NCBI RefSeq assembly: GCF_900111905.1
Contig: NZ_FOKM01000006.1
Coordinates: 186,001 to 250,000, forward strand
Reading direction: 5' to 3'
Length of the DNA stretch: 64,000 nt
Origin: Rhizobium sp. NFR07
GTDB lineage: Bacteria; Pseudomonadota; Alphaproteobacteria; Rhizobiales; Rhizobiaceae
The notes beneath the pieces were generated by a model. The model saw only the letters and a program-made list of their open reading frames with translations, searched no databases and was not told the origin of the DNA. The position numbers were made by a program, and so were the translations under genes. This document shows, one piece after another, positions 34,413 to 45,053 of the stretch; position 1 is the first letter of the stretch, and every line of letters begins with the position of its first letter.

Positions 34413-35291
34413 ATGGCCTATGACCTTTCTCCCCGCCCGCTCAATCCAGCGCCCTCGACGCCGCCGATGACTTGGCCGAACGGCGCGAAAAGTGCGCTGT
34501 TCATCGGCTTCGACGTCGATGCCGAGACTGCCTGGATCGGCAACACCCCGTCCAATGTCGACCGCATGGTGACGACCTCCCATGGCGGCTACGACGCTCG
34601 TGTCGGCATTGCGAAGATCGTCGAGCTGATGGACGAGCTTTCACTGCCGGCAACCTTCTTCATTCCCGGCTGGACGGCATTGGCGCATCCGGCGCAATGC
34701 GAGGCGATCCTAAAGGGGGGGTACGAGATCGGCCATCACGGCTATCTCCACAAGTGCCCGGATCGGGACAAGCTGGAGGAGGCATTTGAAGAGATCGACC
34801 GCGGCTATGAGGCACTGAAGCATGTGCTCGGCGTGCGGCCGATCGGCTATCGCGCACCATCCGGCGAAAATTTCCCGGAGCTTCTGGCCCATCTCTCCAA
34901 ATCCGGAATGCGATATTCCAGCTCCTTCCGCGACGACATCCTGCCCTATCGCCATGCCGAGCACGGCGGCGAGCGTGGCCTGATCGAGATCCCGGTCAAC
35001 TTCACCTTCGACGACTGGAATTTCGGCATGACGAGCCGCACGAGTTCGCGTCCGATCTTCGGGCGCGACGCCGTGCTGCAGATGTGGATCGATGAATTCG
35101 AGGCGACCCATGCCTGGGGCGGCGTCACGACACTCGTCCTGCATCCGCAGGTTTCCGGCCGGCCGATGCGCTGGCACCTGCTGCGCGATTTCCTGAAGCA
35201 CGTGCAGGCAAAATCCGACGTCTGGATTGCCACGGGCGAACAGATCGCCGACCATTTCGAAGCGCTGGAAGCGGCGCGCGCAAACGCCTGA
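34413..35291 (+). CDS. CE4 polysaccharide-deacetylase family amidohydrolase (PuuE/HpPgdA-like)
   Basis: A 292-residue cytoplasmic (no signal peptide) member of the NodB-homology fold. Metal-site marks are FDVDAETAW (Asp in motif 1), EIGHHGYLH (His-x3-His in motif 2) and the late LVLHPQVSGRP. The layout and length match the PuuE-allantoinase/HpPgdA branch, which hydrolyses small cyclic imides or amides rather than exported polysaccharide. Placed between an amino-acid transporter and a ureohydrolase, it probably removes an acyl group from, or opens, the imported compound. The ATG at 34413 has a GGGG site. Confidence 0.82.
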   Translation: MAYDLSPRPLNPAPSTPPMTWPNGAKSALFIGFDVDAETAWIGNTPSNVDRMVTTSHGGYDARVGIAKIVELMDELSLPATFFIPGWTALAHPAQCEAILKGGYEIGHHGYLHKCPDRDKLEEAFEEIDRGYEALKHVLGVRPIGYRAPSGENFPELLAHLSKSGMRYSSSFRDDILPYRHAEHGGERGLIEIPVNFTFDDWNFGMTSRTSSRPIFGRDAVLQMWIDEFEATHAWGGVTTLVLHPQVSGRPMRWHLLRDFLKHVQAKSDVWIATGEQIADHFEALEAARANA

Positions 35292-35311
35292 AATAACGGG
35301 GAGAGACGGAC

Positions 35312-36367
35312 ATGACATTCCACAAGAACAAACTGGAAGAGCTGCGCGCGAAATACGGCGAAGGCCATGGTGGCAGCATCCATGACCCGGAATTCCGCGC
35401 CGTAGCAGACCGCATTTTTTCGGCGAGCGGCACCCGTGCCGCGCCGTATGCCGGCGTCCCGACCTTTCTCGACGCGCCGCTGATGACGGTCGACACGGAA
35501 CATCCGGATTTTGGCGACCTGCAGGTGGCTTTGATTGGCGTGCCGATGGATCTCGGCGTGACCAACCGTCCGGGCTCGCGCTTCGGGCCGCGGGCCGTGC
35601 GCACCATTGAGCGCGTCGGCCCCTATAACCACGTATTGAAGACCGCGCCGACCTTCGAGATCAAGGTCGCCGATATCGGCGACGTTGCCTTCCGAAGCCG
35701 TTACCGGCTGGAGATGAGCCATGAGGATATCGAAAAGCGCCTCAATCAGGTCGTCGATGCCGGCGTCATCCCGCTGTCCGTCGGTGGTGATCACTCTATC
35801 ACCCACCCGATCCTCAAGGCCGTGGGCAAGGACAGGCCGGTTGGCATGATCCATATCGATGCCCATTGCGACACCGGCGGCGCCTACGACCTGACAAAAT
35901 TCCACCATGGCGGTCCGTTCCGCAACGCGGTGCTCGACGGCGTGCTGGACCCGACCCGGGTCATCCAGATCGGCATTCGCGGCGCGGCCGAATATCTCTG
36001 GGAATTTTCCTACGAAAGCGGCATGACCGTCATCCATGCCGAGGAGATCGACAAGATGGGCATTGAGGCCGTCATCGCCAAGGCACGCGAAGTGGTGGGC
36101 GATGGCCCGACCTATCTCTCCTTCGACATCGACAGCCTCGACCCGGCCTTTGCGCCCGGAACCGGCACGCCGGAAATCGGCGGCCTGACCAGCCGCCAGG
36201 CACTCGACATCCTGCACGGTCTGAAGGGGCTGAATTTCGTCGGCGGCGACGTCGTGGAAGTGGCGCCGCAATATGACACGACCACCAACACGGCCCATGC
36301 CGGCGCGCAGATGCTGTTCGAGATCCTCAGCCTGATCCGCTTCAGCCCGGCTATCGCCGGCAACTGA
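35312..36367 (+). CDS. Ureohydrolase (agmatinase/guanidino-acid hydrolase family)
   Basis: A 351-residue arginase-superfamily enzyme that releases urea from a guanidino substrate. The binuclear metal ligands are all present: SVGGDHS, HIDAHCDT and SFDIDSLDPA. The N-terminus is extended by about 75 residues relative to short agmatinases, as in guanidinobutyrase/guanidinopropionase-type members, so agmatine may not be the substrate. It is the last gene of the argH-like operon, with a GGGGAGAGA ribosome site, 20 bp after the amidohydrolase. Confidence 0.9.
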   Translation: MTFHKNKLEELRAKYGEGHGGSIHDPEFRAVADRIFSASGTRAAPYAGVPTFLDAPLMTVDTEHPDFGDLQVALIGVPMDLGVTNRPGSRFGPRAVRTIERVGPYNHVLKTAPTFEIKVADIGDVAFRSRYRLEMSHEDIEKRLNQVVDAGVIPLSVGGDHSITHPILKAVGKDRPVGMIHIDAHCDTGGAYDLTKFHHGGPFRNAVLDGVLDPTRVIQIGIRGAAEYLWEFSYESGMTVIHAEEIDKMGIEAVIAKAREVVGDGPTYLSFDIDSLDPAFAPGTGTPEIGGLTSRQALDILHGLKGLNFVGGDVVEVAPQYDTTTNTAHAGAQMLFEILSLIRFSPAIAGN

Positions 36368-36543
36368 GCAGCTGTCGGCGATCCACAACAGATAAATGCG
36401 CCATGCCCTGATGGGTTCGGGCATGGCGCATGTCTTCAAACCGGTCGATCAACATGAGCCTTTTGCTTGGCTCGGTTCCAGCTAGAATGCTCTCGAAGCG
36501 GCGACTCTCAACGCAACCGACGCCGATTTGAGGAAATTCCGCG

Positions 36544-37428
36544 ATGCCGCCCAAGGCTGCACGTAAGCCTGTCCATGAGCCGATAGTGGCTTCCCCGACG
36601 GATTCCTTCGTCTGGCGACGCGATGACTACCCGTTGCCCTGGAGCGTGTGGAACGCGCACCCGGAATGCGAAATCCATCTGATCTGCAACGCGGGGGGCA
36701 CCTGTCATATTGGCGATTATGTCGGCAGCTTTGCGGCTGGAGATCTGTTCATGGCAGGGCGCGGGCTTGCCCATAACTGGGTTACCCCGCTTGCTCAGGA
36801 TGAGGTGATAGAGGGCCGCGACCTGCTTATCCAGTTCGATGAGGATCGCGTTTTGCGGACGGCCAGCGAATGGCCGGAACTTGCAAGCCTGAAGTCCTTT
36901 CTGCTCGCTGCTCGCCGGGGCATGGTTTTTGAAGGCGAGACCAGGACGACAGGTGCGCGACTGATGGAGGCAATAGGAGAAGCCAGCGGTGTGGAACGTC
37001 TGTCCCTGTTTCTTCGCCTGCTTCATGTGCTTTCTTCGAGCACGGAGAAGTGGCTTCTCTCATCGGAAGACTTTGCACCGAATTCGGATCTCAATTCCCA
37101 TCGAGCCATTCGTGACGTCTTGAGCTGGATGGCCGAAAATTGCGCCGACGACATCCGTCTCGCGGATCCGGCTGCGCGCGTCGGCATGACCGAGACCTCT
37201 TTCTCGCGCTTCTTCAAGCGCCACACCGGTACGACTTTCAGCCGCTACCTCAGCGAATTGCGCATCGCCAAGGCCTGTCAGGCCCTCGATCGAACAGAAC
37301 TTGCTGTCACGGAGATTGCGGCGGAGGTTGGATATGACAACCTCTCCAACTTCAATCGGACGTTCCGCCTGCTGCGCGGCATGACACCGAGCCGATATCG
37401 GACAATCAGGCGGAAAACCCGAAACTGA
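36544..37428 (+). CDS. AraC-family transcriptional regulator
   Basis: A 294-residue regulator. The N-terminal half is a cupin-type sensor (HPECEIHLICNAGGTCHIGDYVGSFAAGDLFMAGRGLAHNW). The C-terminal 100 residues have two helix-turn-helix units (RLADPAARVGMTETSFSRFFKRHTGTTFSRYLSELRIAKACQAL and VTEIAAEVGYDNLSNFNRTFRLLRGMTPSRYR). It sits between the guanidino operon and the polyol genes, on the same strand as both, so it could control either; the sorbitol-dehydrogenase-like gene 216 bp downstream is one candidate. Confidence 0.92.
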   Translation: MPPKAARKPVHEPIVASPTDSFVWRRDDYPLPWSVWNAHPECEIHLICNAGGTCHIGDYVGSFAAGDLFMAGRGLAHNWVTPLAQDEVIEGRDLLIQFDEDRVLRTASEWPELASLKSFLLAARRGMVFEGETRTTGARLMEAIGEASGVERLSLFLRLLHVLSSSTEKWLLSSEDFAPNSDLNSHRAIRDVLSWMAENCADDIRLADPAARVGMTETSFSRFFKRHTGTTFSRYLSELRIAKACQALDRTELAVTEIAAEVGYDNLSNFNRTFRLLRGMTPSRYRTIRRKTRN

Positions 37429-37449
37429 CGCTATTTTTCCAAAATAGCG
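37429..37449 (+). terminator. Perfect hairpin directly behind the AraC-type gene
   Basis: CGCTATTTT (37429-37437) pairs with AAAATAGCG (37441-37449) around a 3-nt loop, starting at the base after the stop codon. No T-run follows, so its action as terminator is uncertain; it could also be an operator. Confidence 0.4.
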
Positions 37450-37644
37450 CGCACCATCGTCCTCTATTGGCGCAAGTGAGATAAAATTTCATCATATTTG
37501 TGCATCGCGGGCGCTAGTCTTGAGAATAGCAGCGGGCTAGTTCTCTGTTTCCATCGCCGGGATCTCTCCGCTTATCGAGTTCACCGGACAGATCCCGAAA
37601 ACATTCGGGTATTCTGCAAACAGAAGCATTCAAGGGAGGCTTAG

Positions 37645-38421
37645 ATGTCAGGACGGCTGCAAGGCAAGAACGCAATGATCACAGGCGCTGGACGGGGCAT
37701 TGGCCTTGCCTTTGCCAAGGCCTACATCGCAGAAGGCGCGCGCGTCGCCATCTGTGACATCGATATCGCCCGGGCCGAGGCCGCGGCCAAGGAACTCGGC
37801 GATGGCGCCATCGCAGTCAGGATGGACGTCACCAGCAAGGACAGCATCGAGGAGGCTGTCGCCAGAGTCGCGGAGACTTTCGGCAGCATCGACATCCTGA
37901 TCAACAATGCCGCCCTCTTCACCGCCGCGCCCATTGTGGACATCACCGAGGCGGACTACCGGAAGGTGTTCGACGTCAACGTCTATGGCCCTTTGTTCAC
38001 TCTTCAGGCGGTTGCCAAGCAGATGATCGCCCAGGGCAAAGGCGGCAAGATCATCAACATGGCATCACAGGCTGGCCGGCGCGGAGAACCGCTCGTCGCG
38101 GTCTATTGTGCCACGAAGGCTGCCATCATTAGCCTGACGCAGTCGGCAGCCCTGAACCTCATCGAACACAAGATCAACGTCAACGCCATCGCCCCTGGCG
38201 TGGTGGACGGCGAACACTGGGATGGCGTCGACGCATTTTTCGCAAAATACGAAAACAAGGCGCCGGGCCAGAAGAAGAAGGAAGTCGGTGCCGCCGTACC
38301 TTACGGGCGTATGGGGACTGCCGAAGACCTTGCGGGCATGGCAGTCTTTCTCGCATCGGCCGATTCAGATTACGTCGTGGCGCAGTGCTACAACGTCGAC
38401 GGCGGCCAGTGGATGAGTTGA
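37645..38421 (+). CDS. Short-chain polyol dehydrogenase (SmoS-like sorbitol dehydrogenase)
   Basis: A 258-residue SDR that should oxidise a hexitol such as D-sorbitol or galactitol to the ketose with NAD+. The cofactor site is TGAGRGIG, an Asp (CDID) after strand 2 selects NAD, the structural NNAA is present, and the catalytic Ser-Tyr-Lys is seen as MASQAGRRGEPLVAVYCATK. The sequence pattern (GVVDGEHWDGVDAFFAKYEN, YNVDGGQWMS) closely follows SmoS of Rhodobacter and Sinorhizobium. An AAGGGAGG site precedes the ATG. It converges on the TIM-barrel isomerase gene. Confidence 0.87.
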   Translation: MSGRLQGKNAMITGAGRGIGLAFAKAYIAEGARVAICDIDIARAEAAAKELGDGAIAVRMDVTSKDSIEEAVARVAETFGSIDILINNAALFTAAPIVDITEADYRKVFDVNVYGPLFTLQAVAKQMIAQGKGGKIINMASQAGRRGEPLVAVYCATKAAIISLTQSAALNLIEHKINVNAIAPGVVDGEHWDGVDAFFAKYENKAPGQKKKEVGAAVPYGRMGTAEDLAGMAVFLASADSDYVVAQCYNVDGGQWMS

Positions 38422-38494
38422 GCTGGAAATACGGCGGCCCGCCCGAGGCCGCCGTCATCCATCTCTCTGCAAGAAGTGCGATGTACCGCGCGGT

Positions 38495-39475
38495 CTACAT
38501 GGCGCCGAACAGGGCTTTCTGAGCGATCTTCAAGGCACCGATCGCATCGTGGCGGCTCTGCGCTTCCGCCAGCGCTTCGACATCGAGTGCGTCGAGCCCT
38601 TTCGATGCGGCCTTGAGGAAGTCGATGGCGTGATTGGCGGTAGCCACACTGTCTTCGCGGAACGGAAACTGGTCGAGCTGCCAGACGCCTTCCCACTTGT
38701 TCTTTCTCAAAACATGGAAGAACTCGAAAAGCTCGATTGGATGCAGGCTGCCGGCAACGAGGTCGTCGTCCCAGGAACGGTAGTTGTCGTTCACATCCAT
38801 GCCGAACAATCGGCCATAGTCGATCGCGAGCTGAGCGCTGTCGGCCGCCGACTCTCCGCCCATGATGGCGTGGCCGAAATCGAGCAGGATCCCGACATTC
38901 GGCAGGCCGATCTTCTCTATTCCGAGCAGGGTGCGAGCAACCGAGCCGAAACTCATCCGCACGCGCGGTTCGCGCGGCTTGTATTCGATGACAAATTTCA
39001 GGTCCGGATTTTCGCTCGCAAGCTGCCCGACCCCATCGAGCGAGTGTTTCCACAGCGTGCCATAGTCAACCTGGAAAGGATAATCCCAGCCGTCCTGCCC
39101 CGGCCACAGCTTGACGTAATCCGCACCGAAATAGCGGACCTGATCGCAGGCTTCCGTGACCAGCTCATGCGTGCGGCGACGAACACCCGCATCGGGATTG
39201 GTGAAAGATCCCTTGACGAATTCGCGAGTGTAGATCTCAGGCGTGATGCCGATGACACCAAGTTTGTTGCGGTCCAGTGCCTCCTTGACCTGAGCATTCG
39301 AAAAATCGCCGCCGAAGAAGGGGTAGTTGATATCCACGACCGACAGGTCCGCGACCTTGCCGGCCAGATCGATCGCTTCAATGACGCTACGTGGAGCGCC
39401 GTATCCATCGGTAGCATAGCGGTCAAGATAGGTGGCGAAATGCCAGATTCCTGCGCCAAATCGTTGTGCCGTCAT
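38495..39475 (-). CDS. TIM-barrel sugar isomerase/epimerase (xylose-isomerase-like)
   Basis: A 326-residue AP-endonuclease-2/xylose-isomerase-type barrel. Metal-site residues can be assigned to FVIEYKPREPRVRM (Glu), GILLDFGHAIMGGES (Asp and His) and FGMDVNDNYRSWDDD. These enzymes isomerise or epimerise free or phosphorylated sugars. The ATG at 39475 is chosen because GGAGG lies six bases upstream; another ATG at 39481 directly abuts it. It is divergent from the sugar transporter operon across a 360-bp control region. A D-apiose-isomerase-like or erythrulose-epimerase-like role is possible but unproven. Confidence 0.82.
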   Translation of the reverse strand: MTAQRFGAGIWHFATYLDRYATDGYGAPRSVIEAIDLAGKVADLSVVDINYPFFGGDFSNAQVKEALDRNKLGVIGITPEIYTREFVKGSFTNPDAGVRRRTHELVTEACDQVRYFGADYVKLWPGQDGWDYPFQVDYGTLWKHSLDGVGQLASENPDLKFVIEYKPREPRVRMSFGSVARTLLGIEKIGLPNVGILLDFGHAIMGGESAADSAQLAIDYGRLFGMDVNDNYRSWDDDLVAGSLHPIELFEFFHVLRKNKWEGVWQLDQFPFREDSVATANHAIDFLKAASKGLDALDVEALAEAQSRHDAIGALKIAQKALFGAM

Positions 39476-40777
<1,302 letters not shown>

Positions 40778-40787
40778 CCCGCGATTA

Positions 40788-40819
40788 CCACCCGGGGCGC
40801 GCGGTTGCCTCCCGGGTGG
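40788..40819 (+). promoter_or_regulatory. Intercistronic hairpin behind sugar-binding-protein gene
   Basis: CCACCCGGG (40788-40796) pairs perfectly with CCCGGGTGG (40811-40819), loop 14 nt, 10 bp after the stop codon. No T-run. It likely stabilises the binding-protein part of the message so that it is made in excess of the membrane parts. Confidence 0.5.
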
Positions 40820-40842
40820 CGCCTGCTTTCAAGGAAGTGCGG

Positions 40843-41472
40843 ATGCCCATGAAAATCAAGACCCTGCTTGTGGCGAGCATGCTCGCCGCGTCCCTTTCCG
40901 GCTGCAAACTGGTCAAGACCGACAATGCCGAAGCCGGTGGCGCGGCCGCCGATCCGATTGCCGAACTCGTCGAAACCACATTCGATTCCAAGCTCGTTCC
41001 GGCGCTGAACGAGAAGGCTGTGGATTTGGTTGTTTTGCGGGACGCAGTCAAAGGCGGCCTCGACAAGGCCGGCGAAAGCCATGGCGTACGCGTCGGAGGT
41101 GCTGGCGGCGGCTGGAATTTTCCGGTCAAGGGAACTGCCACCGTGGTGGATGAGAACCGCGCATCAAAGGCTGCCGTGGCAGACATAGACCTCGATGGCG
41201 ACGGCACCCCGGACGCGACGCTGCAGCTTGGCCCGGTGGTCAAGGGCACGGCATTGCGGGACACCACGAACTTGTACGACTTCTCCACGTTCCGCGATCA
41301 GATCGAATACGCAAAACTCGGTAGGGCATTGAACGACAAGGCCGTTTCCAAGCTCCCTGGGCCCGACAGTACACTCAAGGGTAAAAAGGTCGACTTCGTC
41401 GGTGCCGTGGTGATGCGCTCCGCCGGTGAAAAACCGCTCATCATGCCGGTCTCGATAAAGGTGGCGCCATGA
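40843..41472 (+). CDS. DUF2291 periplasmic lipoprotein of a sugar ABC operon
   Basis: A 209-residue lipoprotein (lipobox ASLSGC, Cys about residue 21) of the DUF2291 family, which is found inside ribose-type ABC transporter operons of alphaproteobacteria. Its role is unknown; a periplasmic helper for ligand delivery is a guess from context. The ATG at 40843 has an AAGGA site; an in-frame GTG at 40774 overlaps the preceding gene and is less likely. The stop overlaps the ATPase start by 4 bp. Confidence 0.8.
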   Translation: MPMKIKTLLVASMLAASLSGCKLVKTDNAEAGGAAADPIAELVETTFDSKLVPALNEKAVDLVVLRDAVKGGLDKAGESHGVRVGGAGGGWNFPVKGTATVVDENRASKAAVADIDLDGDGTPDATLQLGPVVKGTALRDTTNLYDFSTFRDQIEYAKLGRALNDKAVSKLPGPDSTLKGKKVDFVGAVVMRSAGEKPLIMPVSIKVAP

Positions 41473-43013
41473 GCCAAGCCGAGACGAGCGAGCTCAACCC
41501 TATCGGCCTTTCCATCCGCAACGGCTCGAAGATCTATCCGGGCACCCAGGCGCTGAAGAATGTCGATTTCGACTTGCGCATGGGGGCGGTGAACGTCCTC
41601 GTTGGCGAAAATGGTGCCGGCAAATCGACGCTGATGAAAATCATCGCCGGCGTGGAGCAGTTGAATGGCGGCACGATCGAACTGGACAGCAAGCCGATCG
41701 TGTTTGCAGATAAGTCCGATGCTGCCCGGCATGGCGTCGGCATCGTATTTCAGGAACTCAATCTGTTTCCGAACCTGACCGTCGCGGAAAACATCTTCGT
41801 TGGACACGAGAGAACGCGCGGCGGCATTCATATCGACCGGCAGGCGCAGGCTGCGACAGCACGGACGCTGATGAAGCGGCTAGAACAGGACATCGATCCG
41901 GACGTAACCCTCGGCAGCCTGCGGATAGGCCAGCAGCAGATCGTCGAGATCGCCAAGGCTCTGGCCGAAGATGCCCGCATCCTCATCCTCGACGAACCGA
42001 CATCCGCCCTTTCGGCTGCCGAGGTCGAAGTGCTGTTCAGAGTCATCAACGACCTCAAGAAGCAAGGCGTCGGTATCGTCTATATCTCCCACCGGCTGGA
42101 AGAGCTGATCCGTATCGGTGACTACATCACCGTCCTGCGTGACGGCGTCATCACCGGATCGCGGACGATGAAAGGCGTCGATATTCCCTGGATCGTCGCC
42201 AACATGATCGGCAGCGCCTCAAAGGAATTCCCGAAGACCGTCGATCATAACCTCGGGGACGAGGTTTTTCGCGTTGAAGGAATTTGCCTCCCAAGCCCTG
42301 CCGGCGGCTACGCGGTCGATCACATGTCGCTCTCCGTGCGCGCCGGGGAAATCGTCGGTCTTTACGGCCTGATGGGCGCCGGGCGGTCGGAACTGCTGGA
42401 ATGCATCATGGCACAGCATCCGAATTCATCCGGGCAGCTTTTCGTCTCCGGCAAGCCCTTGCGTGAAAAGAGCGTGGCCGGGCGCATCCGCCGCGGTCTC
42501 GCCCTCATACCTGAAGATCGCAAGCGTGATGGCCTCGTGCAGATCATGACGATCCGCGAAAACCTGACGCTATCGTCGCTCCACGATTTTACACGCGGTT
42601 TTCACCTGAGCCTGAGATCAGAAGCGGCAAAAGCCGCCGAATTCGTGAAGCGGATGGCAATCAAGATCGCCAGTCTCGAACATCCCGTGTCCAGCCTTTC
42701 AGGCGGAAACCAGCAGAAGGTGGTCATCGGGAAAGCCTTGATGACAAAACCCAAAATCCTTCTGATGGATGAGCCGTCCCGCGGTATCGATATCGGTGCC
42801 AAGGCGGAAATCTTCCGCACGATGCGACGGCTGGCAGCCGACGGCCTCGGCATTCTTTTTGTAACCTCCGATCTGGAGGAGGTTCTTGCCCTTTCCGATC
42901 GCATTCTCGTCATGGCGAACGGCAGACTGACAGGGCAGTTCCCGGCCGGAGCGAATGCTTCGGACGTCATTTCGGCGGCCACTCCCAATCTCAACAGGGT
43001 TGAAACGACATGA
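41469..43013 (+). CDS. Ribose-type sugar ABC transporter ATPase (RbsA-like)
   Basis: A 514-residue tandem ABC ATPase. The N-terminal domain is complete: Walker A GENGAGKST, signature LRIGQQQ, Walker B ILILDEPTSALS. The C-terminal domain has the degenerate Walker A GLMGAGRSE and the normal LSGGNQQKV signature with ILLMDEPSRGID, as usual for RbsA/MglA. It overlaps both neighbours by 4 bp, in an operon with the permease and binding protein. Confidence 0.94.
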   Translation: MSQAETSELNPIGLSIRNGSKIYPGTQALKNVDFDLRMGAVNVLVGENGAGKSTLMKIIAGVEQLNGGTIELDSKPIVFADKSDAARHGVGIVFQELNLFPNLTVAENIFVGHERTRGGIHIDRQAQAATARTLMKRLEQDIDPDVTLGSLRIGQQQIVEIAKALAEDARILILDEPTSALSAAEVEVLFRVINDLKKQGVGIVYISHRLEELIRIGDYITVLRDGVITGSRTMKGVDIPWIVANMIGSASKEFPKTVDHNLGDEVFRVEGICLPSPAGGYAVDHMSLSVRAGEIVGLYGLMGAGRSELLECIMAQHPNSSGQLFVSGKPLREKSVAGRIRRGLALIPEDRKRDGLVQIMTIRENLTLSSLHDFTRGFHLSLRSEAAKAAEFVKRMAIKIASLEHPVSSLSGGNQQKVVIGKALMTKPKILLMDEPSRGIDIGAKAEIFRTMRRLAADGLGILFVTSDLEEVLALSDRILVMANGRLTGQFPAGANASDVISAATPNLNRVETT

Positions 43014-44092
43014 GCAGCATCGACGCGTCAGGCAACGTCAAGACCGTTATCGGAGGTTCCAGATCCAGGACTTCGGCGCTGCTGATGCTGCTGCACATGC
43101 GCACCTTCGTCGCGCTGATTCTGGTTTTCGCGTTCTTTGCGTTTGCCGCACCCAACTTCCTGACGACCGGCAATATGCTGATCATTTCCAAGCACGTGGC
43201 GCTGAACGCGCTGCTCGCTATCGGCATGACCTTCGTCATTATCGCGGGCGGGATCGATCTGTCGGTCGGCTCCATCGTCGGACTTTGCGCCATGGTCGCC
43301 GGTTATCTCGTGCTCTATGGCATCGATCTCAATTTTCTCGGCTTCGGTTACAGCATCCAGTTCAACACGATCGAGATCTGCCTGATCGTGCTCGTCGCGG
43401 GAATTTTCATAGGCTGGATCAACGGGTTATTGATAACCAAACTGAACGTTGCGCCGTTCATCGCCACGCTTGGGACGCTCTACGTGGCCCGAGGTGCGGC
43501 GCTTCTTTTCTCGGATGGCCGGACTTTCCCGAACCTCGCTGGCAATGCGGATTATGGTTCGAACACGTTCCGCATCATTGGTTCCGGCACATTTCTCGGA
43601 TTGCCTGTTTCGGTCTGGATCATGGTCGTGGTGGCACTTGCCGCAGCCTATCTGGCTACCCGCACGCCGCTTGGCCGGCACATCTATGCGGTTGGCGGCA
43701 ATGAACGGGGTGCAGCGCTGTCGGGTGTGCGCGTCGACCGGATAAAGCTGTTCGTCTACATGTTTTCCGGGCTTTGCGCGGCGCTTGTCGGCCTCATCAT
43801 CTCGTCGCAGCTGCAGGCGAGCCATCCCGCAACCGGGGAAACATTCGAGCTCAATGCGATCGCCGCTGCGGTCCTGGGCGGGACTTCCATGTCCGGCGGG
43901 CGGGGCCGTATCGGCGGCACGATCGTCGGCGCCTTCGTGATCGGCATTCTGGCGGACGGCCTCATCATGATGGGTGTGTCCTCCTTCTGGCAGACCGTCA
44001 TCAAGGGACTGGTCATCATCGCAGCCGTGGTGGTCGATCAGATCCAGCAGAAGCTTCAGGCGCGGGTCGTGCTGCAGCAGAACGTCAATTGA
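43010..44092 (+). CDS. Ribose-type sugar ABC transporter permease (RbsC-like)
   Basis: A 360-residue BPD_transp_2 permease with 8-10 membrane spans. The family signature LLAIGMTFVIIAGGIDLSVGSIVGL is present, with the cytoplasmic coupling region TRTPLGRHIYAVGGNERGAALSGV and the late AAAVLGGTSMSGGRG. It overlaps the ATPase gene by 4 bp and ends the transport operon; the deoR-type regulator follows after 89 bp. Confidence 0.94.
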   Translation: MSSIDASGNVKTVIGGSRSRTSALLMLLHMRTFVALILVFAFFAFAAPNFLTTGNMLIISKHVALNALLAIGMTFVIIAGGIDLSVGSIVGLCAMVAGYLVLYGIDLNFLGFGYSIQFNTIEICLIVLVAGIFIGWINGLLITKLNVAPFIATLGTLYVARGAALLFSDGRTFPNLAGNADYGSNTFRIIGSGTFLGLPVSVWIMVVVALAAAYLATRTPLGRHIYAVGGNERGAALSGVRVDRIKLFVYMFSGLCAALVGLIISSQLQASHPATGETFELNAIAAAVLGGTSMSGGRGRIGGTIVGAFVIGILADGLIMMGVSSFWQTVIKGLVIIAAVVVDQIQQKLQARVVLQQNVN

Positions 44093-44140
44093 GCGTTTGA
44101 TGCCACAGAACGTTCCTGTAAGGATTGAGGAGAATCGACT

Positions 44141-44160
44141 GGTTTCGATTGTTTGCGATT
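44141..44160 (+). promoter_or_regulatory. Candidate DeoR operator ahead of its own gene
   Basis: GGTTTCGATTGTTTGCGATT contains two CGATT repeats like those in the 39585-39614 and 39773-39802 sites. It lies 21 bp before the regulator's ATG, consistent with autoregulation. Confidence 0.45.
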
Positions 44161-44181
44161 TGAGTGGTTAGGCAGGCACAG

Positions 44182-44991
44182 ATGGAAGCAAGAGACGAGC
44201 AAGATGCTTCGGATTCGATGATAGGACTTCTGTCCGAGCCGAGACGCCGTCGCATCCTCGAATGGCTTCAGGAAGAAGGATCCGCTCGCGTCAGAGAACT
44301 TGCGGCTGCTTTTCGCGTGTCGGAAGCAACCATCCGGCAGGACCTGGAGCGGCTTGAAAACGAAGGTTTCATTACCCGCGAGCATGGCGGCGCCTACCTG
44401 AACACGGTGGGGCCGCAGACCGGAACCATGACGCTCCATCACCAAGAGAACATGGACAAGAAGCGGCGGATCGGCGCGATGGCGGCAAGCCTCGTCAAGG
44501 ACGGCGAGACGCTGATCCTCGACGCCGGGACCACGACGACCGAAATCGCGACGCGCCTGACCAATCGTCGTGACCTGACGCTGATCACGAATGCACTCAA
44601 TATCGCGATCATTCTGGGATCGGTTCCAACCTTCGCCGTGCACATGCCGGGCGGGCAGTTCAAATCGCCGACCCTCTCGCTATCGGGCGACAAATCGGTC
44701 GAGTATTTCCGCAATATATTCGCCGGGAAGCTGTTTCTGGCGACGGCCGGCGTCGCCCTGGATGCGGGACTGACCTATCCCAGCTTTGCCGATCTTCAGC
44801 TCAAGGAAGCAATGATCAAAGCAGCGGCGCACGTCTACCTCGTGGCCGATTCCACGAAGATCAACCGCTCATCCTTCACGCGTCTCGGATCACTGGACGT
44901 CATCAACTCATTCATTACCGACGAGGGCATTTCCGACCGGGATGCACGCGAATTTGAAAAGCGCGGCATCGAGGTCCTGATTGCGAAGTGA
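44182..44991 (+). CDS. DeoR-family transcriptional regulator
   Basis: About 269 residues. The N-terminal DeoR helix-turn-helix is clear (RRRILEWLQEEGSARVRELAAAFRVSEATIRQDLERLENEGFITREHGGAYL). The C-terminal sugar-phosphate sensor has ILDAGTTTTEIATRL and LITNALNIAIIL. The ATG at 44182 has a GGCAGG site; a GTG at 44164 is in frame. It follows the sugar transporter operon on the same strand and likely represses it and the divergent isomerase gene in response to a sugar phosphate. CGATT repeats upstream of these units are the candidate operators. Confidence 0.92.
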   Translation: MEARDEQDASDSMIGLLSEPRRRRILEWLQEEGSARVRELAAAFRVSEATIRQDLERLENEGFITREHGGAYLNTVGPQTGTMTLHHQENMDKKRRIGAMAASLVKDGETLILDAGTTTTEIATRLTNRRDLTLITNALNIAIILGSVPTFAVHMPGGQFKSPTLSLSGDKSVEYFRNIFAGKLFLATAGVALDAGLTYPSFADLQLKEAMIKAAAHVYLVADSTKINRSSFTRLGSLDVINSFITDEGISDRDAREFEKRGIEVLIAK

Positions 44992-45053
44992 TGCGCGTCT
45001 GCCGGAGCAAGGCTGTGCCTGCAACGGGAGACCCGGCGCAGCCTAAAACAGCG

